DNA of 64,000 bases, taken from the NCBI GenBank assembly GCA_036654235.1, contig JAVVSK010000001.1, positions 122,490-186,489 of the forward strand. Reading direction: 5' to 3'. Below the pieces are notes generated by a model. The model had not been told where the DNA came from. It made no database searches and worked only from the letters and a program-made list of their open reading frames with translations. Positions within the stretch are counted from its first letter, which is position 1. Every line of letters starts with the position of its first letter. Positions 25,921 to 34,795 of the stretch are shown one piece after another. Origin of the DNA: JAVVSK01 sp036654235 (GTDB lineage: Bacteria > Bacillota > Clostridia > Christensenellales > CAG-138). The translations under genes and the position numbers were made by a program.

Positions 25921-26727
25921 ATGAAAACGAATTTTTTCAAGTCAAGCGCATTGATTTTGTCCTTGATACTTATCTTGTCCGTTCTTTCTGCCTGTGCAGG
26001 AGGGACAACAACGCCGACCGCTTCCCAAAACAGCGGCAAACCGACCGCGAAGACGTTATTGACGTTAAAAATCGGTACGGCTAAAAACGAAATTGCTCCC
26101 GATAATGACAGATATGATGCCGCTACTACAACTCTTGTATGGGTAAGCGATAATGAGAGCGAATTTCTCATTAATGATGCAAACGCTAAGCAATATCTGC
26201 ATTTTAAGGCGGGTGTTGTAACCCGTGCTATTCCGTATACTGAAGAAACGCACTCAAAGGTCTATTCCGAGCTTATTACGGAATTTTCATTGCCCGGATC
26301 TGAAGTGCGGTTTTCAGAAGAACCTATAAAAGAAGGGGATAAGACAATCGGTATTGTGGTAAAGGATACTACTAAAAATAATAGTCCGGAATGGGTCTTC
26401 TCATCTAAGGAATTAGAAGACGCTCAACCTAAGCCGCCGAAATTTCTACATTCCGACAGTGAAAAGAACCTTTATGGATTTTCGAACAGCGAACCTGAAC
26501 CTACCGTCTTTTACCTTCAAAAGTGGTGGACTGGTTCAAATAAAAAGCTGGAAAGCATATCATATACTGTTAACGACTTTATGAAAACGCTGGGAATAGA
26601 CGGATATGATTCTGCTTCTGCCGGGAGCTGGTTGTTTGGCGGTTTTTGCTTTAACGCTCAAGCAAATGTGGCATATATGCTGATAATTACCAAAGCTGAA
26701 GCGCAGATAGTCAGAATTGACATTTAA
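25921..26727 (+). CDS. Lipoprotein of unknown function
   Basis: 268 residues. A lipoprotein signal ends LSAC (Cys at about 25), followed by a Thr/Ser/Gly-rich spacer. The mature part is a mixed alpha/beta domain with several aromatic residues and a C-terminal FGGFCFNAQANVAYML segment. No family is recognised. AAAGGAG is nine bases before the ATG. It follows the duplicated promoter region and the secreted-type remnant, so it may belong to a decayed unit with them. Confidence 0.7.
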   Translation: MKTNFFKSSALILSLILILSVLSACAGGTTTPTASQNSGKPTAKTLLTLKIGTAKNEIAPDNDRYDAATTTLVWVSDNESEFLINDANAKQYLHFKAGVVTRAIPYTEETHSKVYSELITEFSLPGSEVRFSEEPIKEGDKTIGIVVKDTTKNNSPEWVFSSKELEDAQPKPPKFLHSDSEKNLYGFSNSEPEPTVFYLQKWWTGSNKKLESISYTVNDFMKTLGIDGYDSASAGSWLFGGFCFNAQANVAYMLIITKAEAQIVRIDI

Positions 26728-26742
26728 AATAAGTTTATATAC

Positions 26743-26778
26743 AAATCAGGCGCATGCTTTTTTGTATGCGTCTGATTT
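26743..26778. terminator. Bidirectional terminator
   Basis: AAATCAGGCGCAT (26743-26755) pairs with ATGCGTCTGATTT (26766-26778), one wobble. It lies between the lipoprotein gene and the convergent sigG. Confidence 0.7.
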
Positions 26779-26813
26779 ATACTACATTTTATTTTAAAAT
26801 TGTAGACTGCAAT

Positions 26814-27599
26814 TTATATACCGCTGTCTACATATCTTCGCATTTGTTTAAGTGCGTTTTTTTCAAGGCGCGATACTTGTGCTTGCGATATGCCTATATC
26901 GGCAGAAACCTCCATCTGCGTTTTCCCTTCAAAAAAACGTTTATATATTATACGTTTTTCGCGTTCCGTAAGATTCGATAAGCCTCCGTCTATTGCTATA
27001 CTTAAAAGCCATGCTTCATCGGTATTTTTTTCGTCGCGAACCTGATCCATAACGAAAATTGCGTCACCGTCATCATGATAAACCGGTTCAAAAAGCGAAA
27101 CCGGCTCTTGAATTGCCTCGAGAGCAAAGGCAACGTCTTCCGTACTCATTTCAAGCTCATGCGCTATTTCACCTATAGTGGGTTCGCGCATATTCATGTC
27201 GTTTAGACGGTTTTTTATTTGCAGCGCTTTATACGCCGTATCCCTAAGCGATCGGCTAACGCGTATCGTCGTAAAATCCCTTAGGTGACGGCGTATTTCG
27301 CCTATTATCATTGGAACCGCATATGTCGAAAAGCGCACGTTTAAATCTGTGTTAAAATTATCAATAGCTTTTATAAGTCCGATACAACCAACCTGAAAAA
27401 GGTCATCTGCCTGTTCATTTCTTGATGCGAATCTTTGTATAACACTTAGCACAAGACGCAAATTGGCTTTTATGAATTCTTCGCGCGCAAAATTATCTCC
27501 GGATTTGATTTTCATAAGTAATTCGCGGCTTTTTTCCGCATTTATCGTAGGTAATTTCGTTGTATCTACCCCGCATATTTCAACCTTGTGTAATGCCAT
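26814..27599 (-). CDS. sigG: Forespore RNA polymerase sigma factor SigG
   Basis: 261 residues from MALHKVEICGVDTTKLP, the SigG signature start, with AGGAGG ten bases upstream. Region 2 (DDLFQVGCIGLIKAIDNF and RFSTYAVPMIIGEIRRHLRD), region 3 and region 4 (LTEREKRIIYKRFFEGKTQ, then a helix-turn-helix) are all present. SigG directs late forespore genes after engulfment. Its presence shows the organism can form spores. A BofC-like gene lies divergently next to it. Confidence 0.95.
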   Translation of the reverse strand: MALHKVEICGVDTTKLPTINAEKSRELLMKIKSGDNFAREEFIKANLRLVLSVIQRFASRNEQADDLFQVGCIGLIKAIDNFNTDLNVRFSTYAVPMIIGEIRRHLRDFTTIRVSRSLRDTAYKALQIKNRLNDMNMREPTIGEIAHELEMSTEDVAFALEAIQEPVSLFEPVYHDDGDAIFVMDQVRDEKNTDEAWLLSIAIDGGLSNLTEREKRIIYKRFFEGKTQMEVSADIGISQAQVSRLEKNALKQMRRYVDSGI

Positions 27600-27698
27600 T
27601 ATAGGTTTTCCTCCTGAGCGATTCATCAGTATTAATAGCATTGACTTTCAGCTTCGCTTTTATCCCGCGAATTAAGGAAAACGACTATAATATAAACA

Positions 27699-27727
27699 TT
27701 GACAAAATCAAAAGCAGGGGTTAAAAT
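27699..27727 (+). promoter_or_regulatory. SigA-like promoter of the BofC-like gene
   Basis: TTGACA (27699-27704) and TAAAAT (27722-27727), 17-base spacer. Confidence 0.55.
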
Positions 27728-27788
27728 AAACGCCTTTTAGCATTATAAAGTTTGCAAAAACCGTCAATAATATTGAAAGAGGTGGATT

Positions 27789-28340
27789 ATGAACTTTATA
27801 AAGCGATTAAATGAATTTAAAAAAATGCGCGTACTCATGATATTGGGGTTTGTTATTACCCTGTTCGTAGGTTTTTTAATAGGTGCTATTGTATTTGACA
27901 GACAGGATGGCGATGCCCTCAACGTCTCGAAGGCCGGAGAGTTAAGTGTACTTCCGACAACGAACGTAGAATGGGAGTTTAAATTTATCTGCGGACATAT
28001 TGAGAAGCAGACGGGTAGGCGCGATATAACGGGACTTACGAAATCTGAAATTTTAAAGCTCTATGAAAATGCGGATATAACTTTCATGGACAAAGATAAC
28101 GTTAAAATAAGCGTTTATAGCGAAGAATATTGTGAACAGCATTATCTTTTGGTTTTGATGGAGGGTGATATGTTAGCGGTTATGCATACGAATATAGATA
28201 CCCTTAGATCTGAACAGCTGGCGGTAATACCGATAAATACAGAGGGCATAGACGAAGGAACGTTAACTGAGCTTGCTGCCGGAAAGTTGTTTGATTCACT
28301 TTCCGAAATTGATGCGTTTATTGAGGGAATAGACAGCTGA
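27789..28340 (+). CDS. BofC C-terminal-domain-like exported protein
   Basis: 183 residues. One membrane segment (about 15-37) leads to an outer domain. This starts with a CGHIEKQT strand, has TGLTKSEILKLYENADITF and ends in an acidic helix. The layout matches the BofC C-terminal domain, which in Bacillus is made in the forespore and restrains the SpoIVB protease that signals SigK activation. Position beside sigG agrees with a sporulation role. The similarity is by pattern only. GAGGTGG precedes the ATG. Confidence 0.65.
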   Translation: MNFIKRLNEFKKMRVLMILGFVITLFVGFLIGAIVFDRQDGDALNVSKAGELSVLPTTNVEWEFKFICGHIEKQTGRRDITGLTKSEILKLYENADITFMDKDNVKISVYSEEYCEQHYLLVLMEGDMLAVMHTNIDTLRSEQLAVIPINTEGIDEGTLTELAAGKLFDSLSEIDAFIEGIDS

Positions 28341-28394
28341 AAAAATGTGAATTGAAAATGAAATGATTTTTTTTAAAAAACAAAGCTGCCAATA

Positions 28395-28424
28395 AAAAAG
28401 GCTTGCAAAATTATATTGCAAGCC
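28395..28424 (-). terminator. Terminator of the padR operon
   Basis: GGCTTGCAA (28400-28408) pairs with TTGCAAGCC (28416-28424); on the minus strand TTTTTT follows. Confidence 0.8.
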
Positions 28425-28440
28425 CAAATCAAATTAGTTA

Positions 28441-29349
28441 TTATACTGAAAATTCAATGTATATTCCACCACTAACGGTTTCTCCATGGATAACATTGGA
28501 ACGATCATAATCCGTTTTATAGTGTTTGCCCATTTTCTCAGATCCGACATAGACAGAACCGCTTACTGTTGAAAGAGAAAAATCATAGGTATCCCGCGCA
28601 GCCTTAGTATGAACTCGGATACTGCCGTTTACGCTTTCAAGGTAGATAACACCCTTTAAAAGCCCGGAAACATGGAGAGAGCCGTTAACGGTTTCAACAT
28701 GCATACACTTTGAAATTACGTTGCCGGCTGAAATACTTCCGTTTACCGTTTCAAAATATGAATCTTCGGCTACGAGACGCTCAATTTTAACGCCACCGTT
28801 AACAGTTTCTGCATGTAAGGTTTCGGAACGTATATCGTTTACATATATTCCGCCGTTTACCGTTTCAATGTTAATGCGATCGAGAAGGCATTCGGGTACG
28901 GTTATTCTGATGGTTTTTTGATGCGAACCGTTTAAGGTAAAAAAGCGGAAAGTGCCGGTCTTTTTTTCATCGACAATGAGAACATTGTTGACGATTTTAT
29001 GGTTAATTTTAGTGGATGACTTTTCATCGTTAGTATAGTCAATCGAGAAATTTTTGCCCTTTATAAGCTCAATTCCGGCATTGACGACGCTAACTTTTAT
29101 AGCGGTAAAGCCCTCCTGTATAGTTGAACCGGGATTGTGGGCGCAATTTTCGTTGTTTTTAAAGTAATCCTTTAATATAGCGGTAGCTACTTTTTCGGGT
29201 GTGCCAAGGTTGTTTATGGTTTCAGCCTCATTATCTTCGCCGGCATCCGAAATATATTCGTCGTAATAGCGAAGTGCACTTTCACATTCTTCGTAGGGAA
29301 GTTCGTGCAGAGATTGCTCAAGTCTTGTAATAAATTCCTTTTTAGTCAT
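28441..29349 (-). CDS. DUF1700-DUF4097 fusion protein
   Basis: About 302 residues from MTKKEFITRLEQSL. The first 75 residues are a DUF1700-type helical domain (LHELPYEECESALRYYDEYI). Then comes a DUF4097 right-handed beta structure with at least five ETVNGS/ETVNGG turns spaced about 20 residues apart. GAGGTG lies just upstream. Such proteins often follow a PadR repressor and are thought to respond to cell-envelope stress. No membrane segment was seen, unlike many relatives, so it is probably cytoplasmic. Confidence 0.85.
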   Translation of the reverse strand: MTKKEFITRLEQSLHELPYEECESALRYYDEYISDAGEDNEAETINNLGTPEKVATAILKDYFKNNENCAHNPGSTIQEGFTAIKVSVVNAGIELIKGKNFSIDYTNDEKSSTKINHKIVNNVLIVDEKKTGTFRFFTLNGSHQKTIRITVPECLLDRINIETVNGGIYVNDIRSETLHAETVNGGVKIERLVAEDSYFETVNGSISAGNVISKCMHVETVNGSLHVSGLLKGVIYLESVNGSIRVHTKAARDTYDFSLSTVSGSVYVGSEKMGKHYKTDYDRSNVIHGETVSGGIYIEFSV

Positions 29350-29361
29350 AATTATCACCTC

Positions 29362-29466
29362 TTAAAATGTTCTCAAAAATGCCGCGGACTGCACCGCGCA
29401 TTCGTCTCTATAGCAATTCATCATCGACGACATAAAAATCGTACTTAAAAGTCTAAAAATTTTCAT
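29362..29466 (-). CDS. Small protein (34 residues) in the padR operon
   Basis: A 34-residue frame fits exactly between padR and the DUF1700 gene, with a strong GGAGG five bases before its ATG. The peptide starts MKIFRLLSTIFMSSMMNC, an amphipathic or short hydrophobic start, and has two Cys. The spacing and ribosome site argue that it is translated. Function unknown. Confidence 0.55.
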   Translation of the reverse strand: MKIFRLLSTIFMSSMMNCYRDECAVQSAAFLRTF

Positions 29467-29477
29467 ACTAACCTCCG

Positions 29478-29783
29478 TTATTTATCTATAATATTATCAA
29501 CATGTGATTTAAAATCATCCCAATCCCGTCTATATTCAACGAGAAGCGCCCGTCCCTTATCGGTAAGAGCATAATAGCGTCTGAGTCGTCCGGAAAATGG
29601 CTGGTCATAAACCGTAAGACAGTCATCCTTTTGAAGTCTGCGCAAAACTGGATATAAAGTGGATTCCGAAATTGCGACAACTTCTTTGATGTTTTGAGTT
29701 AGAATATATCCGTAAGCATTTTCTCGAGATAAAACGCTCAACACGCATGCGTCCAGAAGTGTCGAACCCAACTGAAAGCCCAT
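29478..29783 (-). CDS. PadR-family transcriptional repressor
   Basis: 101 residues from MGFQLGSTLLDACVL with GAGGAGGTGA upstream. The winged helix is standard: YGYILTQNI, SESTLYPVLRRLQKDDCL, then the wing RLRRYYALTDKGR, and a short C-terminal helix for dimerisation. It is the first gene of the padR-small protein-DUF1700/DUF4097 operon and likely represses it through the palindrome in the promoter. Confidence 0.92.
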   Translation of the reverse strand: MGFQLGSTLLDACVLSVLSRENAYGYILTQNIKEVVAISESTLYPVLRRLQKDDCLTVYDQPFSGRLRRYYALTDKGRALLVEYRRDWDDFKSHVDNIIDK

Positions 29784-29809
29784 AAGTATCACCTCCTCTT
29801 GATGCCAAT

Positions 29810-29838
29810 ATTATACTACGTATAGTATTGAATGTCAA
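29810..29838 (-). promoter_or_regulatory. Consensus promoter with PadR operator
   Basis: On the minus strand, TTGACA (29833-29838) and TATAAT (29810-29815) have a 17-base spacer. ATACTA (29813-29818) and TAGTAT (29823-29828) form an inverted repeat over the -10, a fitting site for an autoregulating PadR dimer. Confidence 0.8.
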
Positions 29839-30706
29839 GCATTATTATCAATATTTTTTTATTGCCCAGTAAACAATATAACTAATAAAAAAGCCAACAA
29901 TTATAATTTTCCACTTACCAATAAGTTTTTGCTATCGAAATTAAACGATAGTAAAACAATTCCATCTTTGATATAGCACTTATCCAGACGAATTCAACTT
30001 TTTTTAAGAAAAAAATCCATTCGTCTTATTGTTGTATGCACTTTTATTCCTTAATCACTTACATTTCATCTTTAGCCATCGTTTTCATCCATTTGTATTA
30101 ATAAATCATGTTTCGCACTCTGTTTTCCTTTGCATTTTCAGTTAAGTTTATCTCTGTCCATTACTTTAGTTTTTAATTTTTTTTCCTTAAATAAACGACA
30201 TTGCATTTGAATAAAAACAGAAAAACAGTCCATAATGGAGCCTACTAAAATTGAAATGATTTGTGGAACTATGAAAATCATCTCAAAAAAGGCGATGGAC
30301 GAATAAAAAAATAAGATATGTACTTGTTAAATGAGTGAAACAATGATACATTAAACATAGCGCTTGTGTATATGTGAATTTATTATTGACTTAGGAGTAA
30401 TTCAACAATAAACCATATAGAAACAAATCGCTACTTTTATTTTTAAAAAAATGAGAAATCTGATAAAAAGTAATGGAAACATTGTAGCGAAAGTTAGCTA
30501 TCGCGATAGCGATTTGGTATAATAGAATAGAAAATCTTTTTGAAATTTTGTTTTTCGATAAACTGAAGGTCTTTATTCTGAAGTTTACAAGGATCGCTTT
30601 TCTATAGAGATTATTCAATATAAATTTGTTTATGGAAAAAAAATTGCAGGAAGTGAGAAAAGAACGAGGTCCTTAGATTAGCTGCGGGACTTCGTTGTGT
30701 GGATTT
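29839..30706. other. AT-rich intergenic region
   Basis: About 870 bases with no convincing gene. A perfect 14-base palindrome GCTATCGCGATAGC (30497-30510) lies eight bases before a TATAAT (30518-30523). This may be a regulated promoter for the MATE-HATPase gene, though the -35 is poor. Nothing else was recognised. Confidence 0.5.
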
Positions 30707-32470
30707 ATGAATCGGGCATATGAGAAGGATAATATTATTGCAACTATTTTTTGGCGCACCCTGTTTGTGATGATTATGGCTGAGCTGGCCGGTTCTTTGT
30801 CGACTATGCTTGATGGCATCATTATTGCAAGAAATTTAAACGAATATGCGATTGCGGCGCATGGCTTAGTGACCCCATACCTGAACATTCAAACGATGAT
30901 TGGATGTTTTTTTGCAACCGGTATGCAGGTGGGCTGCGCGCAAAAAATTGCGCAAGGAAAGTCTGAAGAGGCGAATCAGCTGTTTTCCACCGCAGCTGTT
31001 ATTATTGCCGTTATTAGTGTTGTGGGGGCAATCATTGTAACGACATTTTCAACGCCAATAGCATTTTTTTTAGGAGCCGGAAAAGACACTGTGAATCTTT
31101 TGCCTGTTACGTCCGACTATTTGAAGGGGCTTGCTATGGGGCTGCCTGTAACGCTGGGAACCATATTTTTAATTCCCATTGTAGCCCTGGACGGAGGTAA
31201 AAAGAGAATTACAGTTGCCATAAATGTGATGATGGCAGTAAATATTGCGGGTGATTTGCTGAGCGTATTTCTGTTTAAAGGCGGCATGCTCGGCATGGCT
31301 CTTGCAACTTCGGTGGGATATCTGTTCTCCTTTGTTATTTTGCTGGGGCATTTCAGAAAAAACAAATATTTTAGAGTTCAGCTTAAGCACATCAAATTAA
31401 ATCTGCTGGCTGTGCTTTCACAGGCCGGCACGCCTTCTGCCTGCAAAAAACTGTTTGCGATTTTTCGCACCTACTTATTAAATATGATTTTTGTGGCATA
31501 TGTGAGTACCTCTGCGCTTGTGGCGAATTCACTGGTACAAAACAATATAAAAGTTGTTCTCATTTGTATTGCCATGGCCATAGGCTCCACTACTTTATCT
31601 TTAACAGGAATTTTATACGGCGAGGAGGATAAGCGCGGCTTGCACCAGCTGTTTAAATCTGTTGTGAAAATTTCTTTTGGATTATGCGTTCTGATTGCCA
31701 TTCTAGTTTTTATCTTTGCGCCCAATATTGTCTCCATTTTCGGCGGAGGGAATTATACAGCGGATACAATACTGGCGCTGCGCATATTTATTATCGGTTT
31801 CCCGTTTATAGCGTTCAAGATGTTTTATGTTTTTTACTTCCAAGGCTCAACCAACAAAAAGCTTTCCTATTATTCTTCCTTTGCGGGAGAAATGGCATTT
31901 TTGGTTATTTTGGCATTTGTACTGGTTCGCTGCTTTGGAACCATCGGTCTGTGGATTGCATACCCGCTGAGTGAAATTGTCTATGTTGTTTCTATTTTTG
32001 TTATAGCTACTGTAAAGTACAGGCATTTCCCAAGAACCATAGAAGAGCTTTTGTTTATGAAAAAGGACTTTGATGTAAGCGACGAATATAAGATGGACAT
32101 GACGGCCTATAGCATAGAGGATGTTCAGGGTCTGTCCCAAGGCACCGCAGTTTTTTGCCAGAAACATCAGCTGTCCGCACGCCAGTGCTATGTTGTGGCT
32201 CTTACAGTAGAGGAAATGGTCAATAATATCTTCAAGCATGGTGTTAAAAACAAAAAAGAACAATTCGTGGATTTGAAAATTGTAATCAAGGAAGACAAGG
32301 TGATTCTCAGAATAAGAGATAACTGTAAAGCCTTTAACCCCAAGGAGCGAGTGGACATGGTCACGGAGGACATCGTCAGCAATATCGGTATTCGTATGAT
32401 TATCAATATGGCAAAGAAGATGGATTACGCCAATATACTGAACATGAACTATCTTACGATTGAGATTTAA
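30707..32470 (+). CDS. MATE transporter fused to an RsbW-like HATPase domain
   Basis: 587 residues. Residues 1-450 hold twelve hydrophobic segments in two MATE-type halves (AELAGSLSTMLDGIIIARNL at the start, GPI/FKMFYVFYFQGSTNK later). Residues 455-587 are a soluble GHKL ATPase of the RsbW/SpoIIAB kind: an N box VEEMVNNIFKHG, a G1 box IRDNCKAFNP and a G2-like NIGIRMI. MATE proteins expel drugs or metabolites with Na+ or H+; RsbW-like domains bind or phosphorylate regulators. The fusion suggests sensing coupled to transport. Codon choice (many CTG, GCG) differs from neighbours. The ribosome site is weak. Confidence 0.85.
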   Translation: MNRAYEKDNIIATIFWRTLFVMIMAELAGSLSTMLDGIIIARNLNEYAIAAHGLVTPYLNIQTMIGCFFATGMQVGCAQKIAQGKSEEANQLFSTAAVIIAVISVVGAIIVTTFSTPIAFFLGAGKDTVNLLPVTSDYLKGLAMGLPVTLGTIFLIPIVALDGGKKRITVAINVMMAVNIAGDLLSVFLFKGGMLGMALATSVGYLFSFVILLGHFRKNKYFRVQLKHIKLNLLAVLSQAGTPSACKKLFAIFRTYLLNMIFVAYVSTSALVANSLVQNNIKVVLICIAMAIGSTTLSLTGILYGEEDKRGLHQLFKSVVKISFGLCVLIAILVFIFAPNIVSIFGGGNYTADTILALRIFIIGFPFIAFKMFYVFYFQGSTNKKLSYYSSFAGEMAFLVILAFVLVRCFGTIGLWIAYPLSEIVYVVSIFVIATVKYRHFPRTIEELLFMKKDFDVSDEYKMDMTAYSIEDVQGLSQGTAVFCQKHQLSARQCYVVALTVEEMVNNIFKHGVKNKKEQFVDLKIVIKEDKVILRIRDNCKAFNPKERVDMVTEDIVSNIGIRMIINMAKKMDYANILNMNYLTIEI

Positions 32471-32501
32471 GTGAATCACCTTTTGTCAATGTCATTAACT
32501 T

Positions 32502-32549
32502 AAGAAAAAGCACTATACCTATTTCTAAATGGGTATGATGCTTTTTCTT
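32502..32549 (+). terminator. Terminator after the MATE-HATPase gene
   Basis: AAGAAAAAGCA (32502-32512) pairs with TGCTTTTTCTT (32539-32549), extended inside by ATACC/GGTAT. It overlaps the left end of the small element. Confidence 0.7.
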
Positions 32550-32663
32550 GTTCAATAAATGTAGTGAGAAATATATTTGCATATATATTGAATTTCAAAG
32601 GTTGTTATGATATTATTGTAGTGAGAGGTAATATCATATTTATTAAGATTCTAACAAAAACCT

Positions 32664-32834
32664 ATGACGGCAAAAAAATACTATTATGCCAGTCTTGTCG
32701 AAAATAAGAGGAGTAACGGAAAGGTTGTTCAGATTGTGAAAGCTAATCTGGGTCCAGTTACCGAAGAGCAGATTCCTTACTTGAAAGCAGCTTACGCAAA
32801 AAAGAAACCCCGTTTTGTATATGATGATGATTAA
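32664..32834 (+). CDS. N-terminal fragment of an IS1634/IS4-like transposase
   Basis: 56 codons. MTAKKYYYASLVENKR, QIVKANLGPVTEEQIPYL and KKKPRFVYDDD match the start of clostridial transposases of the IS4/IS1634 group, where a beta-rich N-terminal segment ends with a linker before the DDE domain. The DDE part is absent. It lies inside the 18-bp inverted repeats. It may be expressed as a short DNA-binding piece or be inert. Confidence 0.5.
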   Translation: MTAKKYYYASLVENKRSNGKVVQIVKANLGPVTEEQIPYLKAAYAKKKPRFVYDDD

Positions 32835-32835
32835 A

Positions 32836-32876
32836 AACTACTGTCTATCAAAATTATGATAACAGTAGTTCTTTTT
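32836..32876 (+). terminator. Terminator inside the small element
   Basis: AACTACTGT (32836-32844) pairs with ACAGTAGTT (32862-32870), then CTTTTTG. Confidence 0.7.
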
Positions 32877-33030
32877 GTCTTCTCTTAAGTTAATGACATT
32901 GGCAATTATAAGGCTTTTTTAGGGTCAATACATATAAACAACTAAAACAATATTAATTCACGATTAGCTTAAAAAGTTCACTTTAAAAAGTGTTTTGGGA
33001 TGGGCTACCGCGTTTTTGGATTGCAGAGGT

Positions 33031-33065
33031 AAAAAAAGCGCGAATGATATTATATCATTCGCGCT
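33031..33065 (-). terminator. Terminator of the ABC exporter gene
   Basis: AGCGCGAATGATA (33037-33049) pairs with TATCATTCGCGCT (33053-33065); seven T follow on the minus strand. Confidence 0.85.
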
Positions 33066-33096
33066 CAGTTCAAAAAATTATCAATGGATCATTTGA

Positions 33097-34695
33097 TTAT
33101 GTAATCGTTATTACCTCATCAAAGGCATGGAGCTTTTCCGAAGAAAACTCGTGCGAAACGACTATGACGGTTCTTCCGACTATATTTAAAAGTTCATCTT
33201 CGATAGAAATTGCGGTAGCCGTATCGAGATTAGCGAGGGGTTCGTCGAAAATCAAAATGTCGGTATCACGAAGGAGCGCCCGAAGTATAGAAACGCGCTT
33301 TCGTTCCCCACCGGAAAGGTTCTTACCGCCCTCGTCTATAATTGTCAATAACCCATCTTTAGATGCGAACTTATCGAGCTTAACGCGTTTTAATAGCGAA
33401 ATAAGCAGTTCATCGTCAAAATTAGAGTACATCGTTAGATTACTTTTTAGAGTATCGTTAAAAAGTACCGGGTCTTGACGGACGACGGTCATTAGGGCGT
33501 ATACGTCGATATCAGAAATCGGCTTTCCATCGATGCTTATCGTACCGTCCGTTGCTTCGTAATAACGGAGAAGTAGATTCGTAAGCGTTGTTTTCCCCGA
33601 TCCGGAAGCTCCCTGTATAAGATAGCGAGAGCCGGCTTTAATTCGCATTGAAAAATGCGAAAGAAGTGGTTTTTCATCGTGCGAAAAGCTTAAATCAGCT
33701 ATCATAATCTCATTTTTTAAATGGGTTCTTAATGGAAGGCTTAGGTAATTCTGGCAGAAAGTCGGATTGCTTTCGCCAATAAATTCCAAAATGTTTTTAC
33801 ATATTGGTTTTACCCCTAAGAGGTTGCGAACCAACTCGGATAAACTTATGAGAGGATAGGAAAGTTGATCTATCATGCCTATCGCGACGAAGAAACCGCC
33901 GGCGGAAAAGTCTCCGCGAAAGACGAGATATGCGGAAAACGCAAGAATTATAAAGTACGAAAGGTACGATATAAGAGTCGTTATAAGTGTCATTATGACT
34001 GATAGGCGCTTTCTATTCATTTGCTTATTTGCTACGGAGTCATTTGAAAGGCAAAATCGTTCGAAAATTCGTTTTTCGATTGAAAAGTTTTTGATAAGCT
34101 CAAATCCATTGAGCCAATCGGCAAATTTACTAAGATTCTCTTCCACTGCTTTAGTATAGTCTGTTTGTGCTTTAGCAAGACGCTTTTCAACAAGTTTTGG
34201 TATATATAGTGGGGTAGTTAAAAGCAATAATGTTACGATAGCAATACGCCAGTCGAGAAGAAACAGAGCGACGCTTACGAGGACAACGCGCGAAAGAACC
34301 ATAACCAGAACTGTCTTAGTGGTGAAGCGCATATCACTAATCAGATTTAAGTTATTAGTAAATTTTGCTATATAATCGCCCGAATTTTGGGCTTTAAAAG
34401 CGATATAGCTACGGTTGAGAACTGCACGGAAAAAATCTTCACGCAAAGCGCGCTCGCATCCTGTTGAGTAACTAATTCGAATTCTATCATATAGGTAATA
34501 GAAAAAAACCTCCAAAAGAATCGAACCGATAAGAAAAAGGGCAGAATTTAGAGTCGAAAAACCGTTTCCGGCTAGAGCATTATCCAAGACATAGCCCTTA
34601 AAAAATTGCCCTATAACTGCAAAAACGATCGCAAATATAGCGCAAAAAACCAAACCGATAAAAAATCGGCGATTTTTTCTTTCATATTTATTCAT
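33097..34695 (-). CDS. ABC exporter, fused membrane and ATPase domains
   Basis: 532 residues. Residues 1-300 hold about six membrane helices of an ABC type-1 exporter. The ATPase half has Walker A GASGSGKTT (about 365), the signature LSGGERKR, Walker B ILIFDEP and the switch His in VVSHE. GGAGG is well placed before the ATG. The Q-loop (VRQDPVLF) is normal. As a half-transporter it would act as a homodimer, probably exporting a lipid, peptide or drug. No partner gene is adjacent; plsY lies about 100 bases upstream on the same strand. Confidence 0.9.
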   Translation of the reverse strand: MNKYERKNRRFFIGLVFCAIFAIVFAVIGQFFKGYVLDNALAGNGFSTLNSALFLIGSILLEVFFYYLYDRIRISYSTGCERALREDFFRAVLNRSYIAFKAQNSGDYIAKFTNNLNLISDMRFTTKTVLVMVLSRVVLVSVALFLLDWRIAIVTLLLLTTPLYIPKLVEKRLAKAQTDYTKAVEENLSKFADWLNGFELIKNFSIEKRIFERFCLSNDSVANKQMNRKRLSVIMTLITTLISYLSYFIILAFSAYLVFRGDFSAGGFFVAIGMIDQLSYPLISLSELVRNLLGVKPICKNILEFIGESNPTFCQNYLSLPLRTHLKNEIMIADLSFSHDEKPLLSHFSMRIKAGSRYLIQGASGSGKTTLTNLLLRYYEATDGTISIDGKPISDIDVYALMTVVRQDPVLFNDTLKSNLTMYSNFDDELLISLLKRVKLDKFASKDGLLTIIDEGGKNLSGGERKRVSILRALLRDTDILIFDEPLANLDTATAISIEDELLNIVGRTVIVVSHEFSSEKLHAFDEVITIT

Positions 34696-34795
34696 ATTTT
34701 CCTCCTGTTAATTGAAAATAACACAACAGAAGGCAGGTTAAATTTTATTTACCTCCCGTTGTTTTCAGGAGGCTTTGCGAAGCTTAACCATGACG

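Larger units (their letters stand above)
32487..32901. mobile_element. 415-bp element with 18-bp terminal inverted repeats
   Basis: CAATGTCATTAACTTAAG (32487-32504) recurs as its exact reverse complement at 32884-32901. Between them are a hairpin terminator, a 56-codon transposase-like start and a second terminator. This looks like a deletion derivative of an IS element. No target-site duplication was seen. Confidence 0.65.

Noticed and set aside
30391..30618. 75-codon minus-strand frame
   Set aside because: Low-complexity AT-rich translation with no ribosome site.
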